The notes under the pieces were generated by a model. It made no database searches. It was not told the origin of the DNA and was given only the letters and a program-made list of their open reading frames with translations. A stretch of 64,000 nt of DNA, taken from Desarmillaria ectypa. Taxonomy: Eukaryota > Basidiomycota > Agaricomycetes > Agaricales > Physalacriaceae. Below, one piece after another: positions 27,501 to 38,689 of this stretch; position 1 is the stretch's first letter; each line of letters begins with the position of its first letter. The position numbers and the translations under genes were made by a program. The DNA lies in contig JAUDYN010000006.1 in assembly GCA_030407005.1 (NCBI GenBank), positions 558,001-622,000 on the forward strand. The letters run 5' to 3'.

Positions 27501-28111
27501 TTAGAATTCGAAAAGCAGGGGAATTGAAAAGTAATTGACAACCTTGTTAGCTCAGGAGTGCGATGGCCGCGGATGAAGAAAATTTCAAGGTTAGCGTGCA
27601 TAGTTATATGTTAGGGTATCGCGAGTAACGTTATGGTTCTGGAGCAGCGGGACTGCCTCAGTGTCACTGGAATTACCTTACCTTAGTCAGCCGTCAGGAT
27701 CACGTGCAGTTAACTTCACCCGATAGCGACCGATAACACGGACAATTGTGTCGCCCTCCAGTTAGCGCATTCAAGAGATGTCTAATGCATCCCACAGCCC
27801 CTTGACCGGACAATACGGACATGACCAAAAAAGGGAAGTCAGGAAGAGGAGGGTTTTGTTATTCTCACCCATGTCCCTGAGAAAGAAACAGACCAGAGGT
27901 CCCCGCATCTCCCTCTTCTGCTATGAAAGAAAAGCCACGAGTTTCTATGACGAACCCATCAGTTCCCTGCTTAACGATCTCAGTATCAACTCGTTGCAAA
28001 TTCTTTTTACATGGTGTGATGCAAGTAACCAATAATCTATCAAGCCACAAAGCTAATCCCCAGACTCAGATTCATCTTCCAGCCATCGTCACAACGAGAA
28101 GCAATATATTT
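24553..28111. other. Long gene-poor stretch
   Basis: About 3.5 kb without a recognisable gene. Many short ORFs occur on both strands (for example minus 25318–25575 and plus 25889–26197). A minus-strand ORF at 26694–26900 starts with a clean ATG and is rich in Asn and Gly, ending in a possible donor site, but has no known motif. It could be the first exon of an unrecognised gene. The stretch adjoins a LINE remnant, so old transposon DNA is possible. Confidence 0.4.
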
Positions 28112-29040
28112 CTACATCAAAAGATGCAATGCCAAACTTTCCCTCAGCCCTTTTGTATTTGTATTCATCTTTGGTCCGCGGCAATTACTTGTAGTTTCTG
28201 GTGTGAAAATGGTGTTGGTGAAAGAACATAAAATATCAGTATTGTCTGCTTCGAGAAGAAGCCGTATGATATCCAAGCCTGAAGAAGCACTATGCAAAGA
28301 GGAGGAAAAAGGACGAGATGCAAGACCGAAAACTTTAAGGAAATACTGGGATCGCAACAATTCCAACTCATCTGATCCATCACAGTACAACAAGACGTGT
28401 GCTTCATCCTCGACATCGGACTGACAGTAACGGCATAAAGATTCACAGCGAGGGACAGGAGAGTGCTGACGTTCTGCCCACCTAAGCACCTCGACTGCTA
28501 GTGTACGAGAGGACGTCAACATACGAGAGCCTTTCAGTACGCGGGAACGGGTACCGAAAGATAGGAGCGGAATGCCAATACTGCTGATTTACGCATCGTC
28601 GGCCGGCTTTGGGCTGGGGGAACAATGATGCGATATGAGCGCTTTGGGGAGGAGGTTATGAAGGCTTCGATGTCTTTTAAACAGGACTGTTCAACTTTCT
28701 CGATAACGATATCTGTCAGTGGGTGACCAATGTCGGGAAACGTCAATCGATACAGGGTGAGGCAGGAGATGCAGGGTGTTGGCGAGATCAGAGATCCATG
28801 AGGGCTGAGCATCCATAGCTAGCATTGTAGCATCGTTTATCGCGTAGGACAGGAAATGATCGTCTGGAAGGGAGAGGGCATACTGCCAATAACGGAGGGC
28901 GAGCATCAGCCTGCGATACTTGACCGGCCACATTCCCGTCTCTGAAAACAGCATCGCCACCGAAGAACGCTTAACAACGCCAAGCAAACGACGAATGAAT
29001 GTATTCGTTTAACCGCGCGAAATCTAGAAGGAAAGATAGT
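28112..29040 (-). mobile_element. Decayed 3' portion of a second LINE-like element
   Basis: On the minus strand, from about 29030 down, the sequence reads RIHSFVRRLLGVVKRSS, then GMWPVKYRRLMLALRYWQYA, then LSLPDDHFLSYAINDATMLA,. This is the region after the reverse-transcriptase core in basidiomycete LINEs. It continues through FRSYLSVPVPAY to LAVEVLRWAERQHSPVPR and the zinc motif LCRYCQSDVEDEAHVLLYC. Frameshifts near 28990 and 28540 break the frame, so the copy is dead. It differs clearly from the remnant at the left edge, so two families are present. The upstream reverse transcriptase and endonuclease parts were not found. Confidence 0.7.
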
Positions 29041-29722
29041 GAAATACAAATGGAGACCGCTAGGCAAGGTATCAAAGTCGTCACTGACGACCGCTACTTT
29101 CATCGCCTCGACCCGGAGAAAGTCTTCCGAAAGAGAACGTGTACACGTTCACGTGATCTAACGTTGGCAGAAATTTCAAACTTTTTGATTTAGATTCCTT
29201 CCGAGCCTCCTTCTGGAGCTCCTTTCTTTGATTGAGCCACGCGGCGTGCGCGGGCGGGGCGTGATCGAAGCGCTCCGCATGTTGATCTGATTGCTCCTGC
29301 CGGCAACCAGGCGCGGGTGTCCGACAGATATTTATCCGATGAACTGTAATTGGTCGAAGTTATCCTATTAAATCTGCGGCGTGTTCTTGCTTTCCTTCTG
29401 GTCTCAATAAATCCAAATCGTAGATATCATGGGACAGCATGGAACTAGCGGTGCCCGAATGTTAACTCATAAGTTTTATCGTATACCATATGAACCAAAA
29501 TCTCACCTTGAACAAATAACTCCTTTGCCGAGAAGCGCAGAGTTGTGCTCAGGAGGTTCTGATCATTCCCGCAGGTCTACATAAGATACGCGGCGGTTTT
29601 ATAGCCAGACCTTAGCCCCGCCCTTCCCCCCACCGCTCGGTTATTCCTTTCCTTTGTCATGACCATCGACGTCGGTTTTAAGACCCAGTATCCGTGCGTC
29701 AACTTTTTGGCCATCATCAGTC

Positions 29723-31477
29723 ATGTCCAGCCCGTATGAACATCTCTTAACTCGCAGGTTCGAGGAACTGGAGGTCACTAAAGGAGATTTACTCCTTGGA
29801 TCCATCGTCTTTGGCTTTTTCGTCCGCCATTCTACGCCATCCATCTTTATTACTCGCCTGAATCTTCCTATAGTTTGGATTTTCCATTAATGTCACATGG
29901 TGCGCCATTCTGGAAACGAGGAGAGCAAGAAGAGTGAGGATCCTTGCATTTTTTTTACCTTGGAAATATACTCAGCTTGCTGCACGTAGTTTTCCGGGTA
30001 TATCGTCATGATTTGGGTGGAAATTCTCGCGTTCGTCGCTTAGTTTCCCAGGTGGATTTATGACCTACTCATTTCTTTAATGTAATAGGGATCTTGGCTT
30101 CTGTGTACGTATCTCAATAAGCTGGATGCGATATCATTCACCATTGACACCTTTCCGTAGATTGTCTCGTGGGGCTATCTGTAAGTCATACTATGGGATA
30201 TCATCTCGAAGGACTCATTTGTCATTTGTCTACAGAGCGAAGATTTTCCCCCCCGGTCTCGGTGTCTTCCTCACGGTCATCCTCTGTTGGATCTGTCAAG
30301 TAGGTCCCTACTGCAGTTGATGCTTGACGTTCCTCTAAACCTTGAAATAGGTTCAGTGTCTGATGCTGATCATTGTCAATCGACTTTGCATCCTGTACTC
30401 GCAGCCAAGGCACAGGGTACGTTACATTAACATGATTTAGGAGCCTCCTCTAAAATGCAACCGTCCCTAGCTCATCCTCAAGGCCTCTGTGGCGACCATC
30501 GTGACCATGATATCCATATCCACGGCTTGCATTTGTAAGTGGCGCTGACATCTACATGATGAAGTATCTGAACCTCACCCATGCTGAAACAGGGATTCCC
30601 GCGCATCTGCAAATCAGTACTACGTACATCTCGGTGCGCTCCTTCACGACCCTATTCTATATCTCCCGCTGATAACGGCTTAAGCTGAACCATTGGTATG
30701 ATAGATTCGAGAAATCCGTGTACCTTCGTATGTCATGCCGCCACAATGTCCACCTTGCCGACTAATAGCGGTATCGCAGTTTTGGACTTGTTCCTCAATC
30801 TTTTGTTCATTCATAAAGTAAAGACACGGCTCATCCAGCACGGCCTAAAGAAGTACGATAGAGTCATGCGGTATGTGCCCCGGTACTTGCGGATGCCGCT
30901 TCTACTTGCTCACTCTATTTTAACCACAGCTTCAACCAGTACATAATTATCATATCTATTGGTATGGACATCCTCCTTCTGGGCGTCACTGCTCTCAGGA
31001 ATCAGTTCGTATACTGTCAGGTGAGCTGCTTCATGACGCGGAGTCCAGTTGCCGGAATGAACCGGGCCGTTATACTTAGTTCCACCCGGTGGTGTACATT
31101 GTCAAGCTACAAATTGAGATGTCTATGTCTCGTGAGTATAGTTCATTTTCCCTTGATCACGGTGATCATGACCGCGTTTCAATCTAGGATTGCTCATCAA
31201 GGTCGCTCGTTCTACCGGTATCAATGTTTATAACGAAGAAAGAGGAGAGGTGACGTCGGAGGGCGTCAGTGGGAGCAAGCCTACGGGCGCTGGAGTGTGC
31301 GTTTGTTATTCTTCTCACTGCGAGTATCTGATTTTAATGCGTCCATCGACTTCCAGCGGCATTCAAATCACTACTCAAATATATACACACGCTGAGCTTC
31401 CCGATGAATACGGTATGCTTCATATGCGACCCCTTGAGGCTCAACTCATCAGGCGTCACAGAAATGGAACACCGTAA
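29723..31477 (+). CDS. Fungal multi-pass integral membrane protein (receptor-like family)
   Basis: A widespread fungal membrane-protein family of unknown function, with about seven hydrophobic segments. The start is ATG 29723 (MSSPYEHLLTRRFEELEV), followed by a first hydrophobic run GDLLLGSIVFGFF. Later exons read YIVMIWVEILAFVA, PPGLGVFLTVILCWICQ, CLMLIIVNRLCILY, ASVATIVTMISISTACIW, and then the family signatures IPARLQIS, WYDRFEKSVYL, LFIHKVKTRLIQHGLKKYD, FNQYIIIISIGMDILLLGV, FVYCQ and VYIVKLQIEMSM. The last exon ends at 31477 after a Gly/Arg-rich cytoplasmic tail. Introns of about 50–60 nt separate them. Splicing around 30050–30240 is not resolved, and a TAG at 30041 lies in the apparent frame, so a damaged N-terminal half cannot be excluded. 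Family identity is clear, integrity is not. Confidence 0.6.
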
Positions 31478-32409
31478 AGTGCAGGAAGCGACGTCAACAC
31501 ATTCCTCAAATGGCGAGGTCATCAAAATTTCGACAGTTTAGAAGACAGATACTTATACCTTTCACCTTGGTTTCTTAGTTTCAGCTGCGTATTGCAATGG
31601 TTTTTTTTGTTTTTTGTTTTGCTATACCACCGACTGGCCCTTATGTACCACAATAGAGTATCAATACAGAATGTGCTGGATCATACCAACTTGAAGCACC
31701 TTTACATGGTCCGTGTTCCTTGCCTGGAGGTCTGCCGGCGAGTTCTAGCAGGCGGTGAGACGGGATCAACTAGAGTCGCGTGCTAATCATTCGATCGATT
31801 ACTCAGGAGTCTTCGCTACTAGTACGCCACACAAGATCTTGCTTCTCCCGAGAACTTCTCTGGGTACATGCTTCCCCATATCTCTTCACGTCTTGAGACT
31901 ATTGAGAAATCAGTGGGAAAACCACAGTCACCTGCCACCACGGCCAGCATTCCATCTTTGATGCGGGGGAAGTTCGGAGAGCATTAAGCAGAAGTGTCCT
32001 ACTGATCCCTTGAAATATGAATATTGTAGTCTGCTAATGGGGACTGCAGAGCGTCATGGGGCCCGGATTACGGTTATCTTCACTGTAGCATCAGTGTGCA
32101 GTCTCGATGGGTCGGTCTGGAGAATCCTCGTGTCAGCTTTACTTTTTTCTGGCAGAACCTCCAGAAGAGTGACGCAGCTCCAAATCGTAAACAAGGCCGC
32201 CAAATTTCGAGGAAATGCGGCACATTCCACGGACTGTCTGGCAAGGGTAAGGCATAGTGCGCAGCCTCTGGGGTATGTAGAGCAACTGTCCATGTCCTCT
32301 AGGTCAGAGTCAATATCCTCCGTACGAGACTCAATTCTTCAAGCTACGACGTACCTTTGGAGAAACTTCTGTGATTAGCTGTCACTATCCATGGGACGCC
32401 TGTGAGTAC
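31478..32409. other. Intergenic region, no gene recognised
   Basis: ORFs on both strands (for example plus 32010–32378) show no family motif. It holds the upstream region of the sugar transporter pseudogene. Confidence 0.45.
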
Positions 32410-32417
32410 TATAAAAA
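32410..32417 (+). promoter_or_regulatory. TATA box of the sugar transporter pseudogene
   Basis: A TATAAAAA sequence sits 68 bp upstream of the position where the start codon should be (an ATA at 32478–32480). This spacing is almost the same as for the aldo-keto reductase gene, and supports the view that the original start was there. Confidence 0.45.
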
Positions 32418-32477
32418 CCGTCTGGCACTTTTAAGCGAACTTCGTTGCTCTGATACCTTCAACTTCGCTAAGGAACA

Positions 32478-34738
32478 ATAGCTGGAGGCGCTGTTGCAAA
32501 CACTGGGTCGGCAGGTTACAGTCACCTTATTGATCCCAACAGAAAATGGTACAACAACCAAAGGTATGATAGTTTTATCATCGTTGGACCTCGGGCTCAC
32601 GAATTCATTCATATTGAAAGGCTCATTGCCCTCAAATTCTGGATCTGTTTGATGTAAGCCTTCCCTTTAGGTTCGGTAGTTCGATGACCAATGTTTAGAC
32701 CAGACTCATCACGTCTTCTACGGTCGGATACGATGGAAGCATAATGAACGAACTGCAATCAGTCACTCAATGGTCTGAGTATTTTCACAAACCAGCTGGC
32801 GGGAGACTCGGCCTTCTGAATGTCATTCAGGTGCGAATACAGCTCTACATTTCTTTCGAAAGTTGGCGAATAAGTCCACCTCTACAGAATATTGGGAGTC
32901 TCGCCGCATATCCCTTTGCCCCATATTTTTCGGATGACATTGGACAGAGATATACTATTCTTCTGGGTGTTATAATCATGATTATGGCTACAGCTATTCA
33001 GACGGCTTCTCAGTCCGTTGGGATATTTATTGGAGCTCAGTACGTCCATATTATCTTTGTATAGAGCGACGTTTTTGAGTATTTTTCTAGATTTCTGATT
33101 GGTTTTGGTTTGACCTTTTCTGGTACGCCTGTTATGCCGCAGAATACGAAGTAACCTATACTTAAATAGCAAATTCCGCCCCCACGCTGATTACTGAGAT
33201 ATCGTATCCATCTTATCGTGGACCTCTCACGTCGACATTTAACTCCCTTTAGTATCTGGGATCTATCATGTAAGTAATCATCTATCCAAATGTCATTCCC
33301 GTTTATGGTGTTCCCGTAGTGTTGCCTAGACAACCTTCGGTACTTTCAAGATCAAGAATACCTGGGCATGGAGAATTCCGTCAGCTCTTCAGGCCCTCCC
33401 TTGTGTATTCCAGGTCGCCCTCATTTGGTTCGTTCCTGAGTCTCCGCGTTGGCTTGTCAGTAAGGGCCGTGAAGAGGAAGCCCTAAAGGTCTTGGCTTAT
33501 TATCATGCCAATGGAAATGCATATGTGTGACAAGATTTCCTTGGACACCAGGGTCTTATAACCAAACTGTAGTGAGGATCCACTGGTGAAGTATGAGTTT
33601 GAGGAAATCAGGGCTGCCATTGAATTGGACCCGCACCGGTGCGTGCTTGCATCTTCGGTCACTTCATGCCACCTAATCATCGAGTCTTAATTCAGTGGCC
33701 GCAAACGTCGGATGGAAGTCTTTGATTTCACCCCCAGAAATCGTAAGCGCATGAGAATCATCGTCGCCATTGCATTCTTCTCCCAGTGGTCCGGCAACGG
33801 CTTGGCATCGTACTACTTGAACCAGATCTTGACCAACATTAACATCAAGAATCCAACAACCCAGGTAAGTAAACTGTGTGCTGCATGCTTGGGATACAGG
33901 GCGCCGATGCTCGTCTTCCTTTCAGCTCTTGATCAATGGTATCCTCCAAATCTGGAACTTGGCTTGGGCGTTGCTCGCTTCAAGTCTCGTCGAAAGACTC
34001 GGCCGACGCCTGCTGTTCATGATGTCCACAGTGGGCATGTTCGTCTTTTTCAGCGCTCAAACTGTTTGCTTCGCAGTGCACAGCGAGAAAGGAACTGAAG
34101 GAGCTGCTCATGCCCTAATAGCTTTCATTTTCTTGTTCTATGCAGCCTACGAGTAAGCAATGCCTGTATCAGTCATCTTGGTACTACAACTTCTCACTTG
34201 CCGCTTAGTATTGCATTCTCGCCCTTGATTGTAGCTTACACTGTCGAAATCTTTCCTTACCCGATCCGCGCCAAGGGCTTCAACGTGTTCAACTTCACAA
34301 TTTCACTGGCTCTGATTTTCAACCAGTATGTGAACCCAATCGCGTTGAGTAAGCGCTTTTATTCACTCCATGATTGCACCTAATGTTCTGAATTTTGACA
34401 GGCAACATCGGCTGGAAGTACTATGTACGTGATCGTGTCATCCTACCTTCTTCCACCGTTGACGGGATTTACAGATCGTCTACGTGTGCTGGATTGCATT
34501 CGAATGCGTTTTCATTTACCTTTGTGGGCACTTCCCTTTGAACCATGAATGAGTCAGTCCTGACACTTTGTACAGATGTCGTCGAGACAAAGGGTCTTAC
34601 TCTTGAAGAGACCGCTGTTATTTTCGACGGAGACGACGCAAAAGATCAGCTTGTGCTAGCTGCCGGTACAAAAACTGATGACGAGAAACTCTCCGGATCC
34701 TCGGTGCACCACGCGGATCTACCAGATACTAAGATGTA
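32478..34738 (+). pseudogene. MFS sugar (hexose/lactose-type) transporter, inactivated
   Basis: Sugar porter of the major facilitator superfamily, normally 12 membrane helices at the plasma membrane. Exons from 32478 read GGAVANTGSAGYSHLIDPNR, then WICLILITSSTVGYDGSIMN, NIGSLAAYPFAPYFSDDIGQ, FLIGFGLTFSANSAPTLITE, ISYPSYRGPLTSTFNSL, WAWRIPSALQALPCVFQ, WFVPESPRWLVSKGREEEAL, FFSQWSGNGLASYYLN, ERLGRRLLFMMSTVG, FSPLIVAYTVEIFPYPIRAK and a C-terminal VETKGLTLEETAVIF. Early exons are 32478–32563, 32621–32653 and 32704 onward. Lesions: the expected start is ATA, and two conserved Trp codons in the SLWYLGS and AAWTTFG motifs are TAG (33250–33252, and near 33327). All three fit a G-to-A change. Several conserved Arg positions read Gln. 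Residues just before NRKRMRI (about 33700–33740) are read in a shifted frame that later returns. The 3' half is well preserved, so inactivation is probably recent. Confidence 0.8.
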
Positions 34739-36914
34739 GAATGGATTATAATGTTGGAGTTTAGGTGCTGGTTGTTTGGGAAGGAGCGTCGTGGACTCTA
34801 AATGTAAGTATATTCTGTTGTACAGGGTAGATGGGGTTTCAGAGTCAAGTAATGCTAGGTACGAAATGTCAAGAATGTAAAGTAAATAGTAAATACGTAT
34901 AAATAAGATGTGGCGTTAAAGCTATGAAATCAAATTGTCAATACATGATTATTCTTCGGATGCCAGTTGAGAAGGATATCTGTATTACGATCTATATTAC
35001 GCATTTGCTTTGGACTTTGGTGTGCACGAAATTTATATATGACGTTGATATCTCACTACTTTGCTTACCAAGCCTTCCAGGAATAGAGACACTGTAGATG
35101 ACAGGGATGCTTTGAGAAGGAGCGTACCATATCGTCGAGACTCGAAGGCCCAAAGCCCAAAGGTAAACCTGTGGGGACTTGACCAGACTAGGTGTTACAC
35201 TTCGAGATATTCCATGATCTGCTTGATATTCTGTAAAGACTTGACAGGTGACAGAATCGCGGTCTCAAAGGACGTGCTTGAAATTTAACTTTCCTAGGCA
35301 GCATCATTTTTAGCCGTATATCCATTCCTGCACTTGATCCTGTTTGTCCGGAGTGAATTCCTTGCTGATAATTGTCTGGTGACCCTGTACCCCGCCCTCT
35401 TCTATGCGTACGCCGTTTGTTTGCCAAGGTAGCTCATAATGTTGAACGAGTCTGGAGTACGGGATTTTTGCACCATTTTGGATGCTCGCCTGCCTTTCCA
35501 TGGTGAATAATCTTGAGCATTAAAATCGTTGAGGATGGCACGATCACCTTCGTACAATTGCAAACGAAGAGCAATGACGCCGTAATAGACATGGCAGACG
35601 AGGGGGGGAAGTCGAAACGGTCTTTGGGCATTCGAGTGTTATTATTCCACAGCTGTCTTCCCCCCTGTGAGGCTTCCAAAGAACCAGTAAGCTTGGGTAT
35701 CCAACATTTGGAACTGAAGATGTGTGTTCTGCGAGATGCTGTACAGAATCGGGAAGGAAAGCTAAATAACACATCTTTTGCCGTCCCGAGCAGCGATCCT
35801 ATCTCAGAGCCCACCACCCGAGTGTACACTCGACGTTCTTGTGTCGCCATATTGTGTGTCTGCGATGCAAAGCGCGGCAGCCAGCTCCTATAAATATCGG
35901 GGGTGTGCCCCAGAAAAGCAAGTCGTACATACACATCCGGTATGAATTCATAGGTTTTGTCGGCAATGGCTGACCCTTTGCATATCTGACTCTGACTGAA
36001 GATCCTGCCTGCCCCGACTCATTTGGCAGAGGCTCCTAAAACTTCAGTGACAACATAAAGCAAGCACTTATGTATTCTGCAGGCAGCAGCTTCAATTATG
36101 GCGACTGGGATTTTGAGGACCAGAAAACGCTCGTTAGACGTTTTTCCGGCTGCAGTCATTTCTGGAGGCATGGGAATACGAAGAAAAACATAGTTTGGAT
36201 TATCTTCAAAGTTTGGTGAACAAGCTGATGGGTTGTTCAGGGTCAATACTTCAATGCCGATATTGACGCAACCCGCACGTGTCATGTCTTTTACTTTCTC
36301 ATGTCTTTTCCCATTCCCGTTGTCTTCTAGCACCTTTGACATTTGTCTTTGCTTCAGTAGAGTATATATTCAGTCGGCGGGCAGCGACTTTCCTCATCCT
36401 CTCACTCACTGCGAGTCGCAGTCGCAGTACGCGTAGAAGTTTTCTCTCCTGCCCTCCTCCCTAAACATTTGATTACTACTACTTTACTTTTTCAGTGCAA
36501 TCCGTAGTTGGCTTGGGTGTTCCCTTACGGGTGCTTGAGAATTCGTCATCTCAATGTTACTATTGGTCCCAAACTCCCGCTCTCGCGTGATCTCAAGAAT
36601 TCTTCCCTCTTCTGTCTTCACCTCTAGGAGATTCGAGCATTGACCCATGATGCTTAGTTCCGCCTGTGGAATTGCCAGGTTTGCTAGGCAGGTTTGAGCT
36701 TTGGAAGTCGATATGATGGAAAGCAAGCATCAGGCGTGGCTTGGGCAGGCCATCCCGATCCCGAAGACGACAGATAATCCAATAAACTTCCTCTTTTCTA
36801 TCCAATGTAGCTGATCTGACCCAATATCGGTAGAGAACAGTCTGTGGTGGAAATATGCCCACTTTCTGATCTGGGCACGCCCTTCTTCACATCTATTGAT
36901 GAAATAAGTACGTA
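34739..36914. other. Gene-poor stretch with unrecognised minus-strand ORFs
   Basis: Minus-strand ORFs at 35310–35501, 35434–35934, 36019–36342 and 36484–36862 could belong to one or two unrecognised genes. One starts at a good ATG near 35850 (MATQERRVYTRVVGSEIG), and a later one contains GVRIEEGGVQGHQTIISKEF. No domain is recognised and splicing was not resolved. 34739–35300 is AT-rich and empty. Confidence 0.35.
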
Positions 36915-38378
36915 TCATGTAACTGACTCTGAAGATACTGGTTCCATTATGATATGGTTTCTGAAAAAAGACGCTATCATTGCATAAAATAGGAAGACAG
37001 AGCATGCTAATACTTTGAAACCTCTCTCCTTCCACAAATTTTCCATGCGAACGAGACTGTCAGCAGCATCCAAAACCGTCTTCTTCCAAGGAACGAACGA
37101 ATCACGCTTCAAGCCTAAAATGTCTTCTATCGGGTCCCAGTTCACTGAAAGCGTATACGAAGGATATATGGGTGCACGAGTAGCATCCATCAGGCGACCC
37201 TCGAGTTCTGGTCGATCCCTCGCAATGACTGCGATGGCTTCCTGGAACGAAGACTCATACGGTGAAACCACTGCAAACCTCCTCCTTCCAGCCTCAGTCG
37301 TAAGGCGCGACTGCAACGCAAGAACATGCGCCCTTGCAACATCTCGTACATCCACCGCGCTCGGGAAATTCGTATTATCAGGATTAAGAAGCGCGTATAG
37401 GTATCTGTTCGTAGACAATGATTTGACGTCGGGCTCAGCGATGAGGTGCTCGAAGCCCGGAGCAAAAGGTCCAAAATTAAAGGAAGGACCCACTGTTGCA
37501 GTGACGAGTCAGCTTCACTTGGTTTCTGCAAAAAATCAGACTCACGGAGTGACATCGATTTCAAGATGGTTCTCCGCAAATTTGAGGATCGCGGTGTCGG
37601 CTTCTTTCTTTGAAGCCACATAGATGGGAAACGGCTGTTCTGATGCAATCGCGCTTTCCTTGGTAATGGGGTTCCAGTCTGCGATACGCGTCGTCAGCAA
37701 GTTAATTGGTGTGAGGACCCGCTGAACAAGGATTACCGTCTACACCAAATGGTCCTTGCGGGAAGGGGAACGTAGAGACAGAACTCGTAGTTACAATCCT
37801 AGGGACTCTGGCTTTAACGGCCTCTCGTAGAACGTGAAGAGAACCCTCGACAGTACTCTGGCATTTAACGCATCATTTTCAGTCCCCGGGTATGCGCGTA
37901 CAGTAGCTGAATAGCCTACCCTGAAAGCTGTTTCTGGGTCAGCTCGTCCAGAGATGGGGGCCGCAGCATGGATAATTGCACTGACTCCTATGGGCACGGA
38001 CATTAGTAAATAATTCAACAACTAATGCATTGTACTCGCCTTTGAGATGTTGACTGAGATCCCCAGAAGATATGTCAGAAATCTCAACGGCTTCAAACTT
38101 ATCACTGTTATAGTTGACGGACAAAGCCTTCTCCGACTTTGCCACTTCTGGCAGCACTGATATAGAACAGTTATTGGCTCTGGGATAATGTTAGAGGGAT
38201 CAAAGGTCGTAACTTACGCTCGGAACATAATACCCATTGTCCATTAGATGTATCAGAATGTGAAAACCGATGAAGCCTGTGACCCCGGTAACCTGTTCGC
38301 AAATGATGAGCACGACAAAAACCACATCAATTGAAGAACTAACAAAAATCAGCTTCAAGCTCAGAGTCCTAATCTTGC
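36915..38378 (-). pseudogene. NAD-dependent extended SDR (epimerase/dihydroflavonol-reductase-like), broken tandem copy
   Basis: A paralogue of the gene at 40842–42206, with the same exon layout. Minus-strand pieces read KLIFV / VTGVTGFIGFHILIHLMDNG (Rossmann motif TGxxGxxG), AIIHAAAPISGRADPETAF, GSLHVLREAVKARVPRIV, DWNPITKE, YVASKKEAD (YxxxK catalytic pair) and GPSFNFGPFAPGFEHLIAEP. The C-terminal part ends in WKERGFKV plus an extra hydrophobic tail. Two lesions are seen. The exon that should carry the start reads IRTLSLKLIFV with no ATG, where the intact copy has MPSSSKLIFV. At the last intron donor (near 37547) an extra C shifts the frame, so normal splicing leads quickly to a stop. The tail beyond KV also differs from the intact copy. 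Unless an unseen upstream exon and alternative splicing rescue it, the gene is dead. Confidence 0.65.
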
Positions 38379-38689
38379 AGGAGTGATATGATGAAAGAAA
38401 GTGTTGTTGAAGTACACGCCGTTTATCAGTCCTAGCTCTGAAAGCTGGTGTGCTAATATTGGAACGGAGTAGATTTGACAAACGCAGGGAAGTAGCTTTG
38501 TAAGGACTCCAAGTTGGTCATACTCTTGCGTACAAATGACGACAGGGCTCATAATACATCCGTCACCTCGCGACATATGGTTCCCTTTACCGAAACTGTC
38601 GGCTATTTCAACGTTAGAAACAATTCAAAATATACATACAGATTACACTTACACCCATAATACAATGTAGAAGCCCAGCTCGAAAAGCG

